Assembly (NCBI GenBank): GCA_022072505.1
Contig: JAJVHU010000026.1
Location: forward strand, 40,853-104,852
DNA length: 64,000 nt
Reading direction: 5' to 3'
From: Phycisphaerae bacterium
GTDB taxonomy: Bacteria > Planctomycetota > Phycisphaerae > UBA1845
Below the pieces are notes generated by a model, which did no database searches, was not told the origin of the DNA, and saw nothing but the letters and a program-made list of their open reading frames with translations. The position numbers were made by a program, and so were the translations under genes. Of the stretch, positions 42,420 to 52,270 are shown one piece after another (position 1 is the stretch's first letter; each line of letters starts with the position of its first letter).

Positions 42420-43751
42420 TCAATCAAACTCGGCTCCCACCGGAACGTAATGATCCGGCCGGCGGATCACGTCGACTTTTTCCTGGTTATGCTCGATTTC
42501 GTCCTGCTTCCTCTGCTCCGGGTCGGGTCCGAGCTTGATGCGGATCTGGGCGACGCCGAAGGGGCGGTAAATCTTCGTCACCTCCCGGTGATTGAGCACC
42601 TGGTTGCGGTACTCGTCCCAGAGGCGCTCGAACAACAGCCGCGGATTGCGCTTGAACTCGGGCAGCAGCGCCTTGTAAAGCGCCAAGTCGGATTCGATCC
42701 GTCCCACCACCGTGGTGTAATGCGAGCCGGCGGCCTTGAGCCTCTGACCCGCCTCGCCGGAGGCGTCGTTCTCGAAGATCGCGTCCAGCCGGGCTTCGAT
42801 GCGGGCGACCTCGTCCTCGCGGTTTTCCGCCCGGGCGGCGTCAAGCTTGTCCAGTTCGGCGAGCACGTCTTCGTAGGCGCCGCCCGCGGCGCGGCTCAGG
42901 ATTTCCGCGCGGATCTTACGGGCGTCCTGAACGGCTTTTTCCTTGCGGTTTTCGGCCTGCTGCGCGCCCTCGAACGCGCCGCGAAGCTGGACCGGGACGA
43001 TCGACAGCGGCGCCTTGACGCCGGTGACGGACAAACCGCAGCCGAGCGCGTCCAGCTCCGCGTTGACCTGCCGGCGCACCTCGCCGCATACGTCCTCCAG
43101 TCTTTCCAGATAGACGTCTTCGGTTCTCATCCCCGACGCCACCGCGACGGCCGCGTTCTCGACCAGCACGCGGATCAGTTGCTCGGCCGGCTCCATCCTT
43201 CGCCCTGAAAGCTCCCGCGCATACGCCACCAGGTCGCTGATCCGGTACGTGACGACCCACCGGACATGCACCAGCCCTCCGTCACCAGTCAGCAAGGCGC
43301 CGTCCCGGTTCGGATCCAGACCCTCGTGCCCCCGGCTGACGAACGTCAGCCCCTTCGACTTCTCGTCCTCCGTCATCCACAACATGTGACTGTCGAGGAT
43401 CATCTCGTTCGCCTCCTTCACCGGCAGGCGGACGACCTCGTCCACCGGAAAAGGCCAGGCGAAAAGCGCGCCCGACGTGTGCGCCACCGGAAGGAGTCGC
43501 CCGAAGCGGAACACCACCGCCTCCTCGTTGGGCTCCAGGAACTTGACGCCCGAACCGGCATAAAGCACGACCAGCAGAACCATCACGCCCTTGAGAATCC
43601 GGAAGCTCTGTCGGAGGGCTTCCGCCAGCGACTGACTCGCCGCGTCCATCGGAGCGTCGGGCTCGTCGTCAGGCGCGCGGTGCGCATGCTCGAAAAGACC
43701 CAGACCGTGGTCGTGGTCGTGCGGATGCCCGTGATCGTGATCGTGCGGCAT
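42420..43751 (-). CDS. SPFH/band 7 protein, HflK-like, with His-rich N-terminus
   Basis: 443 residues. It opens with a metal-binding-like MPHDHDHGHPHDHDHGLG stretch, then a membrane helix (ILKGVMVLLVVLYAGSGV, about 52-69) and an SPFH domain (EEAVVFRFGRL, RWVVTYRISDLVAYAREL). A long coiled coil follows (AFEGAQQAENRKEKAVQDARKIRAEI). HflK normally forms a cage around FtsH with HflC, which is encoded just upstream (six bases). The His run is unusual. It probably sits in the cytoplasmic membrane. Confidence 0.88.
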   Translation of the reverse strand: MPHDHDHGHPHDHDHGLGLFEHAHRAPDDEPDAPMDAASQSLAEALRQSFRILKGVMVLLVVLYAGSGVKFLEPNEEAVVFRFGRLLPVAHTSGALFAWPFPVDEVVRLPVKEANEMILDSHMLWMTEDEKSKGLTFVSRGHEGLDPNRDGALLTGDGGLVHVRWVVTYRISDLVAYARELSGRRMEPAEQLIRVLVENAAVAVASGMRTEDVYLERLEDVCGEVRRQVNAELDALGCGLSVTGVKAPLSIVPVQLRGAFEGAQQAENRKEKAVQDARKIRAEILSRAAGGAYEDVLAELDKLDAARAENREDEVARIEARLDAIFENDASGEAGQRLKAAGSHYTTVVGRIESDLALYKALLPEFKRNPRLLFERLWDEYRNQVLNHREVTKIYRPFGVAQIRIKLGPDPEQRKQDEIEHNQEKVDVIRRPDHYVPVGAEFD

Positions 43752-43757
43752 GATCGG

Positions 43758-44834
43758 TTACCCCGGTTTCGTCGCGTTCTCAGTCGGCGCCGCGTCGCCG
43801 TCCGCGGCGGCGCCGCGATCGTCCGACCGCTCGACGGTCCGAGCGTCTCTCCCCTCGCTCACGGCGGTCCCCCGCGCGTCGCGCGGCATCGCCAGGTCCG
43901 GCACGCCCTGACCCTGAAGGATCGCCTCGCGCCCCTGCGGCAGGAACACGCTGAAGGGAAGCCCCGTCGTGTCGAAGATCAGCGTCGTCCGCGTGGCGAA
44001 CGCCCGCTTCATCGCCGCGAGGTTGTCCAGAAAGATCCGCAGTTCCGGGTGCTCCTCGAACTCCTTGTAATACGAACTGACCTTCTGCTGGCCTTCGTTC
44101 TCGATCTTCGAGACTCGCAACGAGACGGCGGACAGGATGCGCTGGCGGGCGGCTTCGGCTTCGGACGTGATTTTCTGCGCCAGCGCCTCGCCCTCCTTGG
44201 TGTAGGTGTTCGCCTTGCGCTCCTGGGCGGCCCTCATGCTGTCGAAGATGCTGTTGGTGACGCCCTGCGGAAGCCCGAGTCGCTTGATCCCGAAGGCGAG
44301 GATCTCGACGCCCGAGTCGGCGGTCCGGACCTTCAGCCGAGCGAGGATCGCAGCCTCGATCGTCCGAAGCGAGTCCGCCGTCGCGGTTCCGGTCTCGCCG
44401 CCGATCGCGGTCGGTCGCAGCGAGACCAGCTCGGAATAATCGCGCTGTCCGAACTCCGCGTTCTTGACCGTCTGCACCTCCGACCGCAGGGCCTTGACGC
44501 TCTGCTCCTCGACCGGGTGCTTCTCATGAAACTTCCGCGGATCGACGATCCGCCAGATCGTGTACGTCGTGAGGATGACGTTCTTGCCGTCGCGGGTGCT
44601 GGTCTCCTCCGTCCGGTCTTCGAGCACGCGCTTGCGGTTGTCGTACTTGACGACGGACTGGATCGGCCACGGCCAGCGGAACTGCAAGCCCGGTTCGGTG
44701 ATCGCGTCCCCGACCGGACGCCCGGCGGACTTGAGGATCGCCACCTCCGACGACCGCACCTGGAACGTACACAGGTACGCCCCCAGCACGAACACCAGCA
44801 GCAGCGACGCGATGTACGTTGGCAGACGATTCAT
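43758..44834 (-). CDS. SPFH/band 7 protein, HflC-like
   Basis: 358 residues. It has a single N-terminal membrane helix (IASLLLVFVLGAYLCTF), then an SPFH domain (EVAILKSAGRP, GLQFRWPWPIQSVVKYDNR, the HflC-like W-P-W-P-I) and a coiled-coil region (YTKEGEALAQKITSEAEAARQRI). An Ala/Arg/Asp-rich tail ends it. The ATG at 44834 has a strong GGGAGGAGA site. With the neighbouring HflK-like proteins it likely builds a membrane cage controlling FtsH or other membrane proteases. Confidence 0.9.
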   Translation of the reverse strand: MNRLPTYIASLLLVFVLGAYLCTFQVRSSEVAILKSAGRPVGDAITEPGLQFRWPWPIQSVVKYDNRKRVLEDRTEETSTRDGKNVILTTYTIWRIVDPRKFHEKHPVEEQSVKALRSEVQTVKNAEFGQRDYSELVSLRPTAIGGETGTATADSLRTIEAAILARLKVRTADSGVEILAFGIKRLGLPQGVTNSIFDSMRAAQERKANTYTKEGEALAQKITSEAEAARQRILSAVSLRVSKIENEGQQKVSSYYKEFEEHPELRIFLDNLAAMKRAFATRTTLIFDTTGLPFSVFLPQGREAILQGQGVPDLAMPRDARGTAVSEGRDARTVERSDDRGAAADGDAAPTENATKPG

Positions 44835-44908
44835 GTCGGGTCTCCTCCCGCTCCCGGCGCGGCGGAGCTTCCGACGCGCCTTTCATGGCTTCTGCGTTTC
44901 AGCATCAC

Positions 44909-47005
44909 TCAGGGGTTCTCGCTCAGGTCGAGCCGCGTCGGCTCGACGTTTTCGTACTCGATGAGCACGCGCGACGGATCGCCGATGATCAGGTACTTGC
45001 GGACCTGATCCAGCCCGTCGAACACTTCCAGCTTCTTGCGGATCTCATAAAGCTTCGGCGACGCCTTGTACGCCGTCAGTTCGCTGGCGAACGAACGCGC
45101 CTTCACCGCCGCGTCGCTCACCCGTCGCTCGGTGATCTGCCGGGCGTGAGCGAGGCGCACCGCGGCCTCGCCTCCGACCGGGGCAAGACCCGCCGCGGCG
45201 TCCCCGGCGAGAAGACGGTCGATCTTCGCCTCCGCTTCCGCCAGCCGCGCCGCGTCCGCCGTCGCCAGCTTGGCGATCAGATCGCGCTCCACGATCGCGG
45301 CGTCCAGCTCGCGGGCGCGCCCGACGCTTCCGGCGACGGTCGTGAGCACCTGCTCCGCCTCTCCCTCCGCCGAAAGAATCTGATCGCGGCGCTTCGCTTC
45401 CGCCGAAATCACTTCCTGAAACGTCTTGGCGACGTTGGCCTCGCTGGGCGGATGAACGCTCTCGACTCCGCAGAACGTCAGCACCAGCCCGAGACCCGCT
45501 TCATCAACCTCCCGCTGGATCGACGCCGCCAGGCGCTCGTTGAACGCGGCCCGCCCGGCGCCCATCATCGTCTCGAGGTCCACGCTGGACGCCATCTCGG
45601 AAAGCCGCCGGTACGCCAGCGCCTCCAGCAGGCGGTCCGGCTCCTCGTACTCGAAAAGATAGCGATGCAGATCGACGATGCGGTAGTGGATCGGCACCGA
45701 CGCCATCACCGCGTTGACCGAAACCGCCTGACCCGACGTCTCGCCGGTCGTGCCGCCCGCCGTGGCGAAGGCCGCGTCGCGCGACTGCCCGACGATCAGG
45801 AGCATCTCCGCTTTGAACTTGTGCTCCTCGGTCCAGAGCACGGCCTTTTCACGCCCGGTTTGAGGGTCGATCTCCGGTTCGCTCGGCGTGTCGCCGATAA
45901 TGATCTGCTGAATGCGGGTGACCGGCGCGCGACGCACGGTCTCGATCGGCCACGGCCACTTCAGGTAGAACCCCGGACCGAGCACCTCCCCCCGCGCCTG
46001 CACCGTCCGCCCGAACCGCTGGATCACCGCCGCCTCGTCGGCGTCGATCATCACCACGCTCGACAGCAGAAGGACGAAGACCATCGTCAGCAGCGTCAGC
46101 GGCAGGAGCGTCGCCGCGAGAAGCTGGTAGAACCACGTCCGGCTGACCTCGAACCCGAACTGATAATTGATCGCGTCGGCGACCGACTTGGCGATCCCGC
46201 CGGGTTCGGTCACCAGCCCCAGCAGACGGCTGTCGAATCCGGGACGCGGAACGGCGCCGGGCATTCGCGGGCGGTAGAAGTCCGCCACGAAATTAAGAAG
46301 GAACTCGAGGGAAATAATGACCGTCAAGACCCGGATCGCGCCGGCGGCAAGAGGTTCGGCGGCGGGGAAGGTCCGCCCCCACGGCAGCAGCCCGACCCCC
46401 GCGACCGCGCAGACGATCGCGCATCCCATCAGAAACGCCGCGCCGGCCCGCAAGAGGCGCCACTCCCGCTGCCGGGCCAGTCCCACCGCGCCGCGGCTGG
46501 CGGCGAAGCAGATGAACAACAGGCCCAGGACGAACCAGATGACGATCGTCGGATGCTCCGTCCGGGTGAACGTCGCGTCCTTCCACGCCGTCGACACCGA
46601 CCAGTCCCAGAAAAGGAACTGCGCCGCCAGCCCTCCCGCGGCTAGAACCAGCGTCGTTCCGGGCAGCATCCAGCGCAACAAACCCTGAAATTTCCGCCGC
46701 TCGATGTGCAGCGCTTCTTCGTCGATCTCGAACAGGGCGGAATCCGCCCCCTCGGCCCGGGCACGCTTCAGCTCTTCCGCCTCGCGGGCTTCGGCGTTGA
46801 CCCGCTCGACCTGCTTGAACACCAGCAGCAGGGCGAACCAGACCAGGATTCCCGCCGCCGCGAACCGCGCCGCCGCGTCCAGAAGGTCGGAGTGCGCCCA
46901 CCACGCCACAGCGCCGAGCACCCCCGCCACCACGAACTGCGCGATCAGCCCGAAAAGCGCGTGCCGCGTCGCTTCACGATCTTTCGGAACCGCGGATTCC
47001 GTCAT
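44909..47005 (-). CDS. Large SPFH protein, HflK-like with multi-helix N-terminus
   Basis: 698 residues. Unlike normal HflK it has about seven membrane helices first (LFGLIAQFVVAGVLGAVAWW, FAAAGILVWFALLLVF, TIVIWFVLGLLFICFA and others, to about residue 310). Then comes an SPFH domain (MIDADEAAVIQRFGR, GPGFYLKWPWPIETVRR, NAVMASVPIHYRIVDLHRYL) and a coiled coil. It is the first gene of the operon and the third SPFH paralogue in a row. Divergent from the ABC-2 permease at 47250 with 244 bases between. Confidence 0.88.
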   Translation of the reverse strand: MTESAVPKDREATRHALFGLIAQFVVAGVLGAVAWWAHSDLLDAAARFAAAGILVWFALLLVFKQVERVNAEAREAEELKRARAEGADSALFEIDEEALHIERRKFQGLLRWMLPGTTLVLAAGGLAAQFLFWDWSVSTAWKDATFTRTEHPTIVIWFVLGLLFICFAASRGAVGLARQREWRLLRAGAAFLMGCAIVCAVAGVGLLPWGRTFPAAEPLAAGAIRVLTVIISLEFLLNFVADFYRPRMPGAVPRPGFDSRLLGLVTEPGGIAKSVADAINYQFGFEVSRTWFYQLLAATLLPLTLLTMVFVLLLSSVVMIDADEAAVIQRFGRTVQARGEVLGPGFYLKWPWPIETVRRAPVTRIQQIIIGDTPSEPEIDPQTGREKAVLWTEEHKFKAEMLLIVGQSRDAAFATAGGTTGETSGQAVSVNAVMASVPIHYRIVDLHRYLFEYEEPDRLLEALAYRRLSEMASSVDLETMMGAGRAAFNERLAASIQREVDEAGLGLVLTFCGVESVHPPSEANVAKTFQEVISAEAKRRDQILSAEGEAEQVLTTVAGSVGRARELDAAIVERDLIAKLATADAARLAEAEAKIDRLLAGDAAAGLAPVGGEAAVRLAHARQITERRVSDAAVKARSFASELTAYKASPKLYEIRKKLEVFDGLDQVRKYLIIGDPSRVLIEYENVEPTRLDLSENP

Positions 47006-47249
47006 CGAACATCAACCCCGTCTTGAAATTTCCCGGAACGCGACGAACCGTCGGCCCGCCCCCGACGTTCCACCTGAAGCGGCCGCCGGCGCGGCTCGCT
47101 CCCGATTGTGAGGCGGGTCGCGGAACATACAATAAGCTTCGGACGTTGCCAACCGTGCGGAAGATGAAGGAAAACAAACGCGGACAGCCGGGACCGCAGC
47201 GAAGCCACGCTCCGGCCGCTTTGACCCGGAAAGGCATGCTTCAGACGAA

Positions 47250-48224
47250 ATGACGCGATTCTGGTCCATCCTGAGGGTTTCGTTCGTTGAAACGGTGCGC
47301 CAGCCGATTTACGGCGTTCTCCTCATCTGCACGATGCTGATGATGCTCCTCAATGTCTCGCTCGCCGCCTTTACCCTCAGCGACGACGACAAACTCCTTC
47401 TCGAACTGGGGTTGTCTACGCTTCTGCTGAGCGGTTTGTTCTTGTCCGCCTTCAGCGCCACCGCCGCCCTCAGCCGGGAGATCGAGAACAAGACGGTCCT
47501 GACGGTCATCTCGAAACCGGTCAGCCGGCCCCTGTTTTATCTGGGCAAGTTCTTCGGACTGGTCGGGGCGCTCGCCCTCGCTCACTATCTGAATACGCTG
47601 GTCTTCATCCTGGCCCAGCGGCACGGCGTTCTTCAGAACACCTCCGACCCCTGGGATATGCCCGCCATCGTGTTCGGGTCGGGGAGTGTGCTCCTGACCC
47701 TGCTGGCGGCTGTCTTCCTCAATTATTTCCACGGCAGGGACTTCCCCCTGACCGCCCTGTCGATTCTGACACCGCTGCTGACAGCGGCGGCGGTTCTGAC
47801 CGCGTTTTTTGACAAACGCTGGAACGTCACGCCTTTCGCCCAGGAGTTTCCGGGGGGGCAGGTGTTGATTGCGACGCTCCTGGTTCTCCTTTTTAACGTG
47901 ATCCTGGCGGCCGTGGCGACCGCCGCCTCCACCCGCTTCGGACAGCTTATGACCCTGACGACCTGTGTCCTTTTTACGTGCCTCGCCGCCGTGGCGGATT
48001 ACGCCTTCGGGCAATATGCCGGGGTGTCGAACGCGGCGGCGGCGGCGTACCACATCGTCCCCAACCTGGGTCCGTTCTGGATCATTGACGGCCTCTTCGC
48101 CGACAGCCAGGAAATGACCGTCAACGCCTCGTACCTCGGTTATGCCGCCGGGTACAGCCTGCTCATGACCGCGGCGTTCGTGAACGTGGGCATCGCCCTG
48201 TTCAACCGGCGCGAAGTCGGATGA
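47250..48224 (+). CDS. ABC-2 type permease
   Basis: 324 residues with six to seven membrane helices. It begins MTRFWSILRVSFVETVRQPIYGV-like (transporter permease coupling helix), then LLICTMLMMLLNVSLAAF, and REIENKTVLTVISKPVSRPLFYLGKF matches ABC-2 permeases of the NosY/YhaP kind. No ATPase gene adjoins on the same strand; it may use the ATPase at 41165 or one outside the window. The ribosome site is weak. It is read away from the SPFH operon. Confidence 0.82.
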   Translation: MTRFWSILRVSFVETVRQPIYGVLLICTMLMMLLNVSLAAFTLSDDDKLLLELGLSTLLLSGLFLSAFSATAALSREIENKTVLTVISKPVSRPLFYLGKFFGLVGALALAHYLNTLVFILAQRHGVLQNTSDPWDMPAIVFGSGSVLLTLLAAVFLNYFHGRDFPLTALSILTPLLTAAAVLTAFFDKRWNVTPFAQEFPGGQVLIATLLVLLFNVILAAVATAASTRFGQLMTLTTCVLFTCLAAVADYAFGQYAGVSNAAAAAYHIVPNLGPFWIIDGLFADSQEMTVNASYLGYAAGYSLLMTAAFVNVGIALFNRREVG

Positions 48225-48418
48225 CGGTTTCTCCCGCCGACGCCTTTCGTTTGTCGTCCGGGTGACGGAATGTCACGCCAGCGGCGGCCTCGCGTCCGGA
48301 AATCATGTCGTAAACACGGCAAAAACAATAAGTTATATATCCACATCGGGGTGGTACACGATGTGTATTGCTTATCCGGCGCTGACCCGCGTTCCGGGTC
48401 CGCAAAGGAGGCATTGCG

Positions 48419-51214
48419 TTGACCTTGGACCGACTGACCGTCAAGGCCGCCGAAGCGGTTCAAAGCGCCGAGAGAACCGCTCGTACCGCGGGGCACCCGG
48501 AACTGACCCCGTTGCACCTGTTGATGGCGCTGATTCATCCGGAGGCGAGCGACGGCGGGGTTGTCGGGCCGATTCTGGAGCGCGCCGGCTTGGCGCCGAG
48601 GCGGATCTACGCCCTCGCGGAAGCCCAGCTTAGCCACCTGCCGAAGGTCACGGGGGGCGTCCTGGCGCCTGCCCGGGCGTTTCAGGAGGTTCTGGACGTC
48701 GCGGAGAAGGAGGCGGGACGCCTTAAGGACCAGTACGTCTCCACCGAGCATTTGTTGCTGGGGTTGCTGGAGGTCCGCAGCGACGCCCGTGAGATTCTGA
48801 CGCTGTGCGGCGCGACGCGGGAGGTCATCCTCGGCGCGATGAAGCAGGTGCGCGGATCGGCCTCGGTCACGACCCAGGATCCGGAAACGACGTATCAGGC
48901 GCTGGAGCGCTACGGGCGCGACCTCGTGCAGATGGCGAGGCAGGGAAAGCTCGACCCCGTGATCGGGCGCGACGACGAAATCCGCCGCACGATGCAGGTG
49001 CTCGCCCGGCGGACGAAGAACAACCCGGTTCTTATCGGCGAGCCCGGCGTGGGCAAGACGGCGATCGTCGAGGGGCTCGCGCAGCGCATCTTGGCCGGCG
49101 ACGTGCCCGAAGTCCTGAAAGAAAAGCGCGTCGTTGCGCTGGATATGGGAGCGCTGATCGCCGGGGCGAAGTACCGCGGCGAGTTCGAGGAGCGCTTAAA
49201 GGCGGTCGTCCGCGAGGTCGTCGAGTCGGACGGGCGGGTCATCCTTTTCATCGACGAGCTGCACACGGTCGTCGGCGCGGGCAAGGCCGAAGGGTCGGTG
49301 GACGCGGGCAACCTGCTCAAACCGGCGCTGGCCCGCGGGGAACTGCGATGCATCGGCGCGACCACGCTCGACGAGTACCGAAAGCACGTCGAGAAGGACA
49401 AGGCCCTGGAGCGCCGGTTTCAGACGATCTACGTCAGTGAACCGACGGTCGAGGACACGATCGCCATCCTCCGCGGACTCAAGCAGCGCTACGACACGCA
49501 CCACGGCGTGCGCATCCAGGACGCGGCGCTGGTCGCCGCCGCCACGCTGTCCCACCGGTACATCGCGGACCGCCACCTGCCGGACAAGGCGATCGACCTG
49601 ATCGACGAGGCCGCCTCGCGCCTGCGCATCGAGAACGACTCGATGCCCGCCGAGGTGGACGCCCTGCACCGCCGCATCATGCAGCTCGAAATCGAGCGCG
49701 AGGCGTTGAAGAAAGAGAAAGACGAGGCGAGCCGCAAGCAACTGCGCGACACGGAGAAGGAACTCGCCCAGCTCAAGGAGGAGTTCAACCGTCTCAAGGC
49801 GCGGTGGGAGAACGAGAAGAAGGGCATCGCCGAGATCAAGGCGATCAAGGAGGAGATCGCCCGGAAGCAGACCGACCTCGACGCGGCCCGGCGGCGGTAT
49901 GACTGGGGCGCGGCCGCGCAGCTTGAAAAAGGAGAGATCCCGCAACTGGAGAAACAGCTCGCCGAGCGCGAAGCGCGGCTCGCCGAGATGCACCGGTCCG
50001 GGCAGGCGCTGCTGCGCGAGGAGGTGACCGCGGAGGAAATCGCGGAGGTCGTCAGCAAGTGGACGGGCGTTCCGGTGACGCGAATGCTCGAAGGCGAGAA
50101 GCAGAAGCTCATTCACATGGAGGATCGCCTGCACGATCGCGTCGTCGGGCAGGCGGAGGCGGTGCGCGCCGTGTCGGACGCGGTGCGACGCTCGCGCGCG
50201 GGGCTGGGCGATCCGAACCGCCCGGTGGGCTCGTTCCTCTTCCTGGGTCCGACGGGCGTGGGCAAGACCGAGTTGTGCAAGGCGCTGGCGGAGTTTCTCT
50301 TCGACGACGAGTCGGCGTTCGTGCGCATCGACATGAGCGAATTCATGGAGCCGCACGCGGTCGCGCGGCTCATCGGCGCGCCGCCGGGATACGTCGGTTA
50401 CGAGGAAGGCGGGATGCTGACGGAGGCGGTGCATCGCCGGCCTTACTGCGTTGTGCTTTTCGACGAGATTGAGAAGGCCCATCGCGACGTGTTCAACGTC
50501 CTGCTCCAGGTGCTCGACGACGGGCGCCTCACCGACGGCCACGGGCGCGTCGTGGACTTCAAGAACACGCTGATCGTGATGACGAGCAACATCGGCAGCG
50601 AGCACCTCGCCGGGTGGGGCGACTCTCCGAGTCGCCAATCTTCACGAGACGACTCTCCGAGTCGCCAATCTTCGCGAGACGACTCTCCGAGTCGCCAATC
50701 TTCACGAGACGACTCTCCGAGTCGCCAATCTTCACGAGACGACTCTCCGAGTCGCCAATCTTCGTGGGGCGACTCTCCGAGTCGCCAATTTCCGCACGAG
50801 ACCGCGAGCGGTCCGGTTTCCGCCATCCCCGACATCGAGATCGAAATGAAGGTCAAGGAGGCGCTCAAACAGCACTTCCGTCCGGAGTTTCTCAACCGGA
50901 TCGATGAGACGATCATCTTCCACCGCCTGTCGCGCGAGGACATGACGCAGATCGTGGACATCCAGCTTCGCCAGCTTCAGAAGCGGCTGGCGGCGCGTGA
51001 CCTGTCGTTGACGCTGACCGACGCCGCGAAGCGCAAGCTCGCCGCCGACGGCTACGACCCGGTGTACGGCGCCCGCCCGCTGAAGCGCCTGATCCAGCAG
51101 GAGATCGAGAACCCGCTGGCGCGGCGGATTCTGGCGGGCGAGTTGGAGGCGGGGAGTGGTGTTGTCGTGGACGCCGAAGGAGATCGGTACCGGTTCACGA
51201 AGCGTGAATCTTGA
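48419..51214 (+). CDS. clpB: ATP-dependent disaggregase ClpB with in-frame repeat insertion
   Basis: 931 residues. The order is an N-domain, nucleotide domain 1 ([15 protein letters not shown]), a long coiled-coil M-domain (about 410-530, which marks ClpB rather than ClpC), then nucleotide domain 2 ([17 protein letters not shown]) and a C-domain ending [22 protein letters not shown]. Between TSNIGSEH and the [11 protein letters not shown] helix lies a 60-residue insert of six 10-residue repeats ([10 protein letters not shown]) encoded by 30-bp DNA repeats. The start is TTG at 48419 behind AAAGGAGG. ClpB works with DnaK, which is encoded at 59694, on aggregated proteins. Confidence 0.95.
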   Translation: MTLDRLTVKAAEAVQSAERTARTAGHPELTPLHLLMALIHPEASDGGVVGPILERAGLAPRRIYALAEAQLSHLPKVTGGVLAPARAFQEVLDVAEKEAGRLKDQYVSTEHLLLGLLEVRSDAREILTLCGATREVILGAMKQVRGSASVTTQDPETTYQALERYGRDLVQMARQGKLDPVIGRDDEIRRTMQVLARRTKNNPVLIGEPGVGKTAIVEGLAQRILAGDVPEVLKEKRVVALDMGALIAGAKYRGEFEERLKAVVREVVESDGRVILFIDELHTVVGAGKAEGSVDAGNLLKPALARGELRCIGATTLDEYRKHVEKDKALERRFQTIYVSEPTVEDTIAILRGLKQRYDTHHGVRIQDAALVAAATLSHRYIADRHLPDKAIDLIDEAASRLRIENDSMPAEVDALHRRIMQLEIEREALKKEKDEASRKQLRDTEKELAQLKEEFNRLKARWENEKKGIAEIKAIKEEIARKQTDLDAARRRYDWGAAAQLEKGEIPQLEKQLAEREARLAEMHRSGQALLREEVTAEEIAEVVSKWTGVPVTRMLEGEKQKLIHMEDRLHDRVVGQAEAVRAVSDAVRRSRAGLGDPNRPVGSFLFLGPTGVGKTELCKALAEFLFDDESAFVRIDMSEFMEPHAVARLIGAPPGYVGYEEGGMLTEAVHRRPYCVVLFDEIEKAHRDVFNVLLQVLDDGRLTDGHGRVVDFKNTLIVMTSNIGSEHLAGWGDSPSRQSSRDDSPSRQSSRDDSPSRQSSRDDSPSRQSSRDDSPSRQSSWGDSPSRQFPHETASGPVSAIPDIEIEMKVKEALKQHFRPEFLNRIDETIIFHRLSREDMTQIVDIQLRQLQKRLAARDLSLTLTDAAKRKLAADGYDPVYGARPLKRLIQQEIENPLARRILAGELEAGSGVVVDAEGDRYRFTKRES
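50621..50794 (+). repeat. Six 30-bp hairpin repeats inside clpB
   Basis: GACTCTCCGA recurs at 50621, 50651, 50681, 50711, 50741 and 50771. Each unit holds the triloop hairpin CGACTC-TCC-GAGTCG followed by CCAATCTTC and a short linker. The period is a multiple of three, so clpB stays open. The hairpin has the same design (CTC-TCC-GAG core) as those at 3652-3666 and 10945-11030. Confidence 0.92.
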
Positions 51215-51298
51215 GAAACATCCCCTCGCTTTTTCGGAAGGATTTCATGCTCCGGGAAGCCTGTGACGTTTGTTTCCGGAGAGAGAGGTTGACAGCGC

Positions 51299-51343
51299 AG
51301 TAACCGCCAAGTAACGTCCTGAGGACGTTACTTGGCGGTTACT
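51299..51343. promoter_or_regulatory. Perfect 21-bp inverted repeat abutting the AbiE start codon
   Basis: The arms 51299-51319 and 51323-51343 are exact reverse complements separated by the triplet TGA. The right arm ends at the base before the ATG of the AbiEi-like gene and contains the only possible ribosome site (GGCGG). It could be the operator bound by the antitoxin (AbiEi binds inverted repeats in its own promoter) or an RNA hairpin hiding the ribosome site, or both. A transcript from clpB would also pass through it. Confidence 0.85.
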
Positions 51344-52267
51344 ATGGCGAAGGTCATTGAACTCACCTCCCTTTTGTCCGGCGTCAGCATCATGCGTCTC
51401 CTGGTTGCGGAGCGACGCAGGGTCGCGGCGGGTTGGCGACTCGCGATCCTCTTGCGACGACAGGCGCTGGCGCAGCGCGCGCCGCTGCCGGACCGTGAGG
51501 CGGCCGAGAGGTTCATTCGGCGGTTCGTAAGGAACGATTTCACCGAAGTGGAGGGGTCGCGCGGCGTTTATCGCGTTGATGCTCCTTACGCGGAGTTGTT
51601 GCCGGTCGCCGAGGAACATGTTGTTCAAGAGGCGAACCCCTGGTCTGTCTTCAGTTTTGGTACGGCGCTGCTGCACCACGGTTTGACCGATGACCCGCCC
51701 CGGGGGCGCGTTCACGCGACGTTCTACGCCCACGCGTCGCAACCACGGCTGCCGTTGGGAACGATGCCGGAAGACTGGGTGGACTGGCCTTTGCCGCATC
51801 CGCGGTTTCCACGGTTTGTGGGAGCGACGCATGTGGTGTGGACGCGTGCGAAGCCGCAACTGGACTTCGGTACGGCGATCAGCCAGGTGTCAGGGCAGTC
51901 CGCGTACATGACGGACCCGCCGCGTACGATTCTCGACGCGCTTCGCGATCCGGATGCGGCGGGAGGCGTTGGCAACGTGTTTCATGCGTGGAGGCGGGCC
52001 GTCGAACGAATGACCGATGCGAATCTCGATGCTCTGGTCCATTACACGGAGGCTTTCGACAGCCCCCTTATGCGTCAGCGCGTCGGGTTTCTCCTGGAAG
52101 AACTGGGGATCGACCATCCCACCCTTGAACTTTGGCGATCACGTCTTTCGCGCGGCGGATCCTGCAAACTTCTCGCCAGCGCGCCCTACGCTCCCACCTA
52201 CTCAGAACGCTGGAACCTCTCCCTGAACATTGATCCTTCGCTCCTGGCGAAGTTGAAGGGCCCCTGA
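51344..52267 (+). CDS. AbiEi-like type IV antitoxin/transcriptional regulator
   Basis: 307 residues from the ATG at 51344. The N-terminal part (LTSLLSGVSIMRLLVAERRR...REAAERFIRRFVRNDF) is a short winged-helix-like region. The middle resembles the AbiEi antitoxin C-terminal domain (PWSVFSFGTALLHHGLTDD, VHATFYAHASQPR). DALRDPDAAGGVGNVFHAWR is the D-x-L-x-x-P/D-x-x-G-G segment typical of such regulators. It precedes an AbiEii-like nucleotidyltransferase by three bases. In known AbiE systems this partner represses the operon and neutralises the toxin. Confidence 0.75.
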   Translation: MAKVIELTSLLSGVSIMRLLVAERRRVAAGWRLAILLRRQALAQRAPLPDREAAERFIRRFVRNDFTEVEGSRGVYRVDAPYAELLPVAEEHVVQEANPWSVFSFGTALLHHGLTDDPPRGRVHATFYAHASQPRLPLGTMPEDWVDWPLPHPRFPRFVGATHVVWTRAKPQLDFGTAISQVSGQSAYMTDPPRTILDALRDPDAAGGVGNVFHAWRRAVERMTDANLDALVHYTEAFDSPLMRQRVGFLLEELGIDHPTLELWRSRLSRGGSCKLLASAPYAPTYSERWNLSLNIDPSLLAKLKGP

Positions 52268-52270
52268 CGG

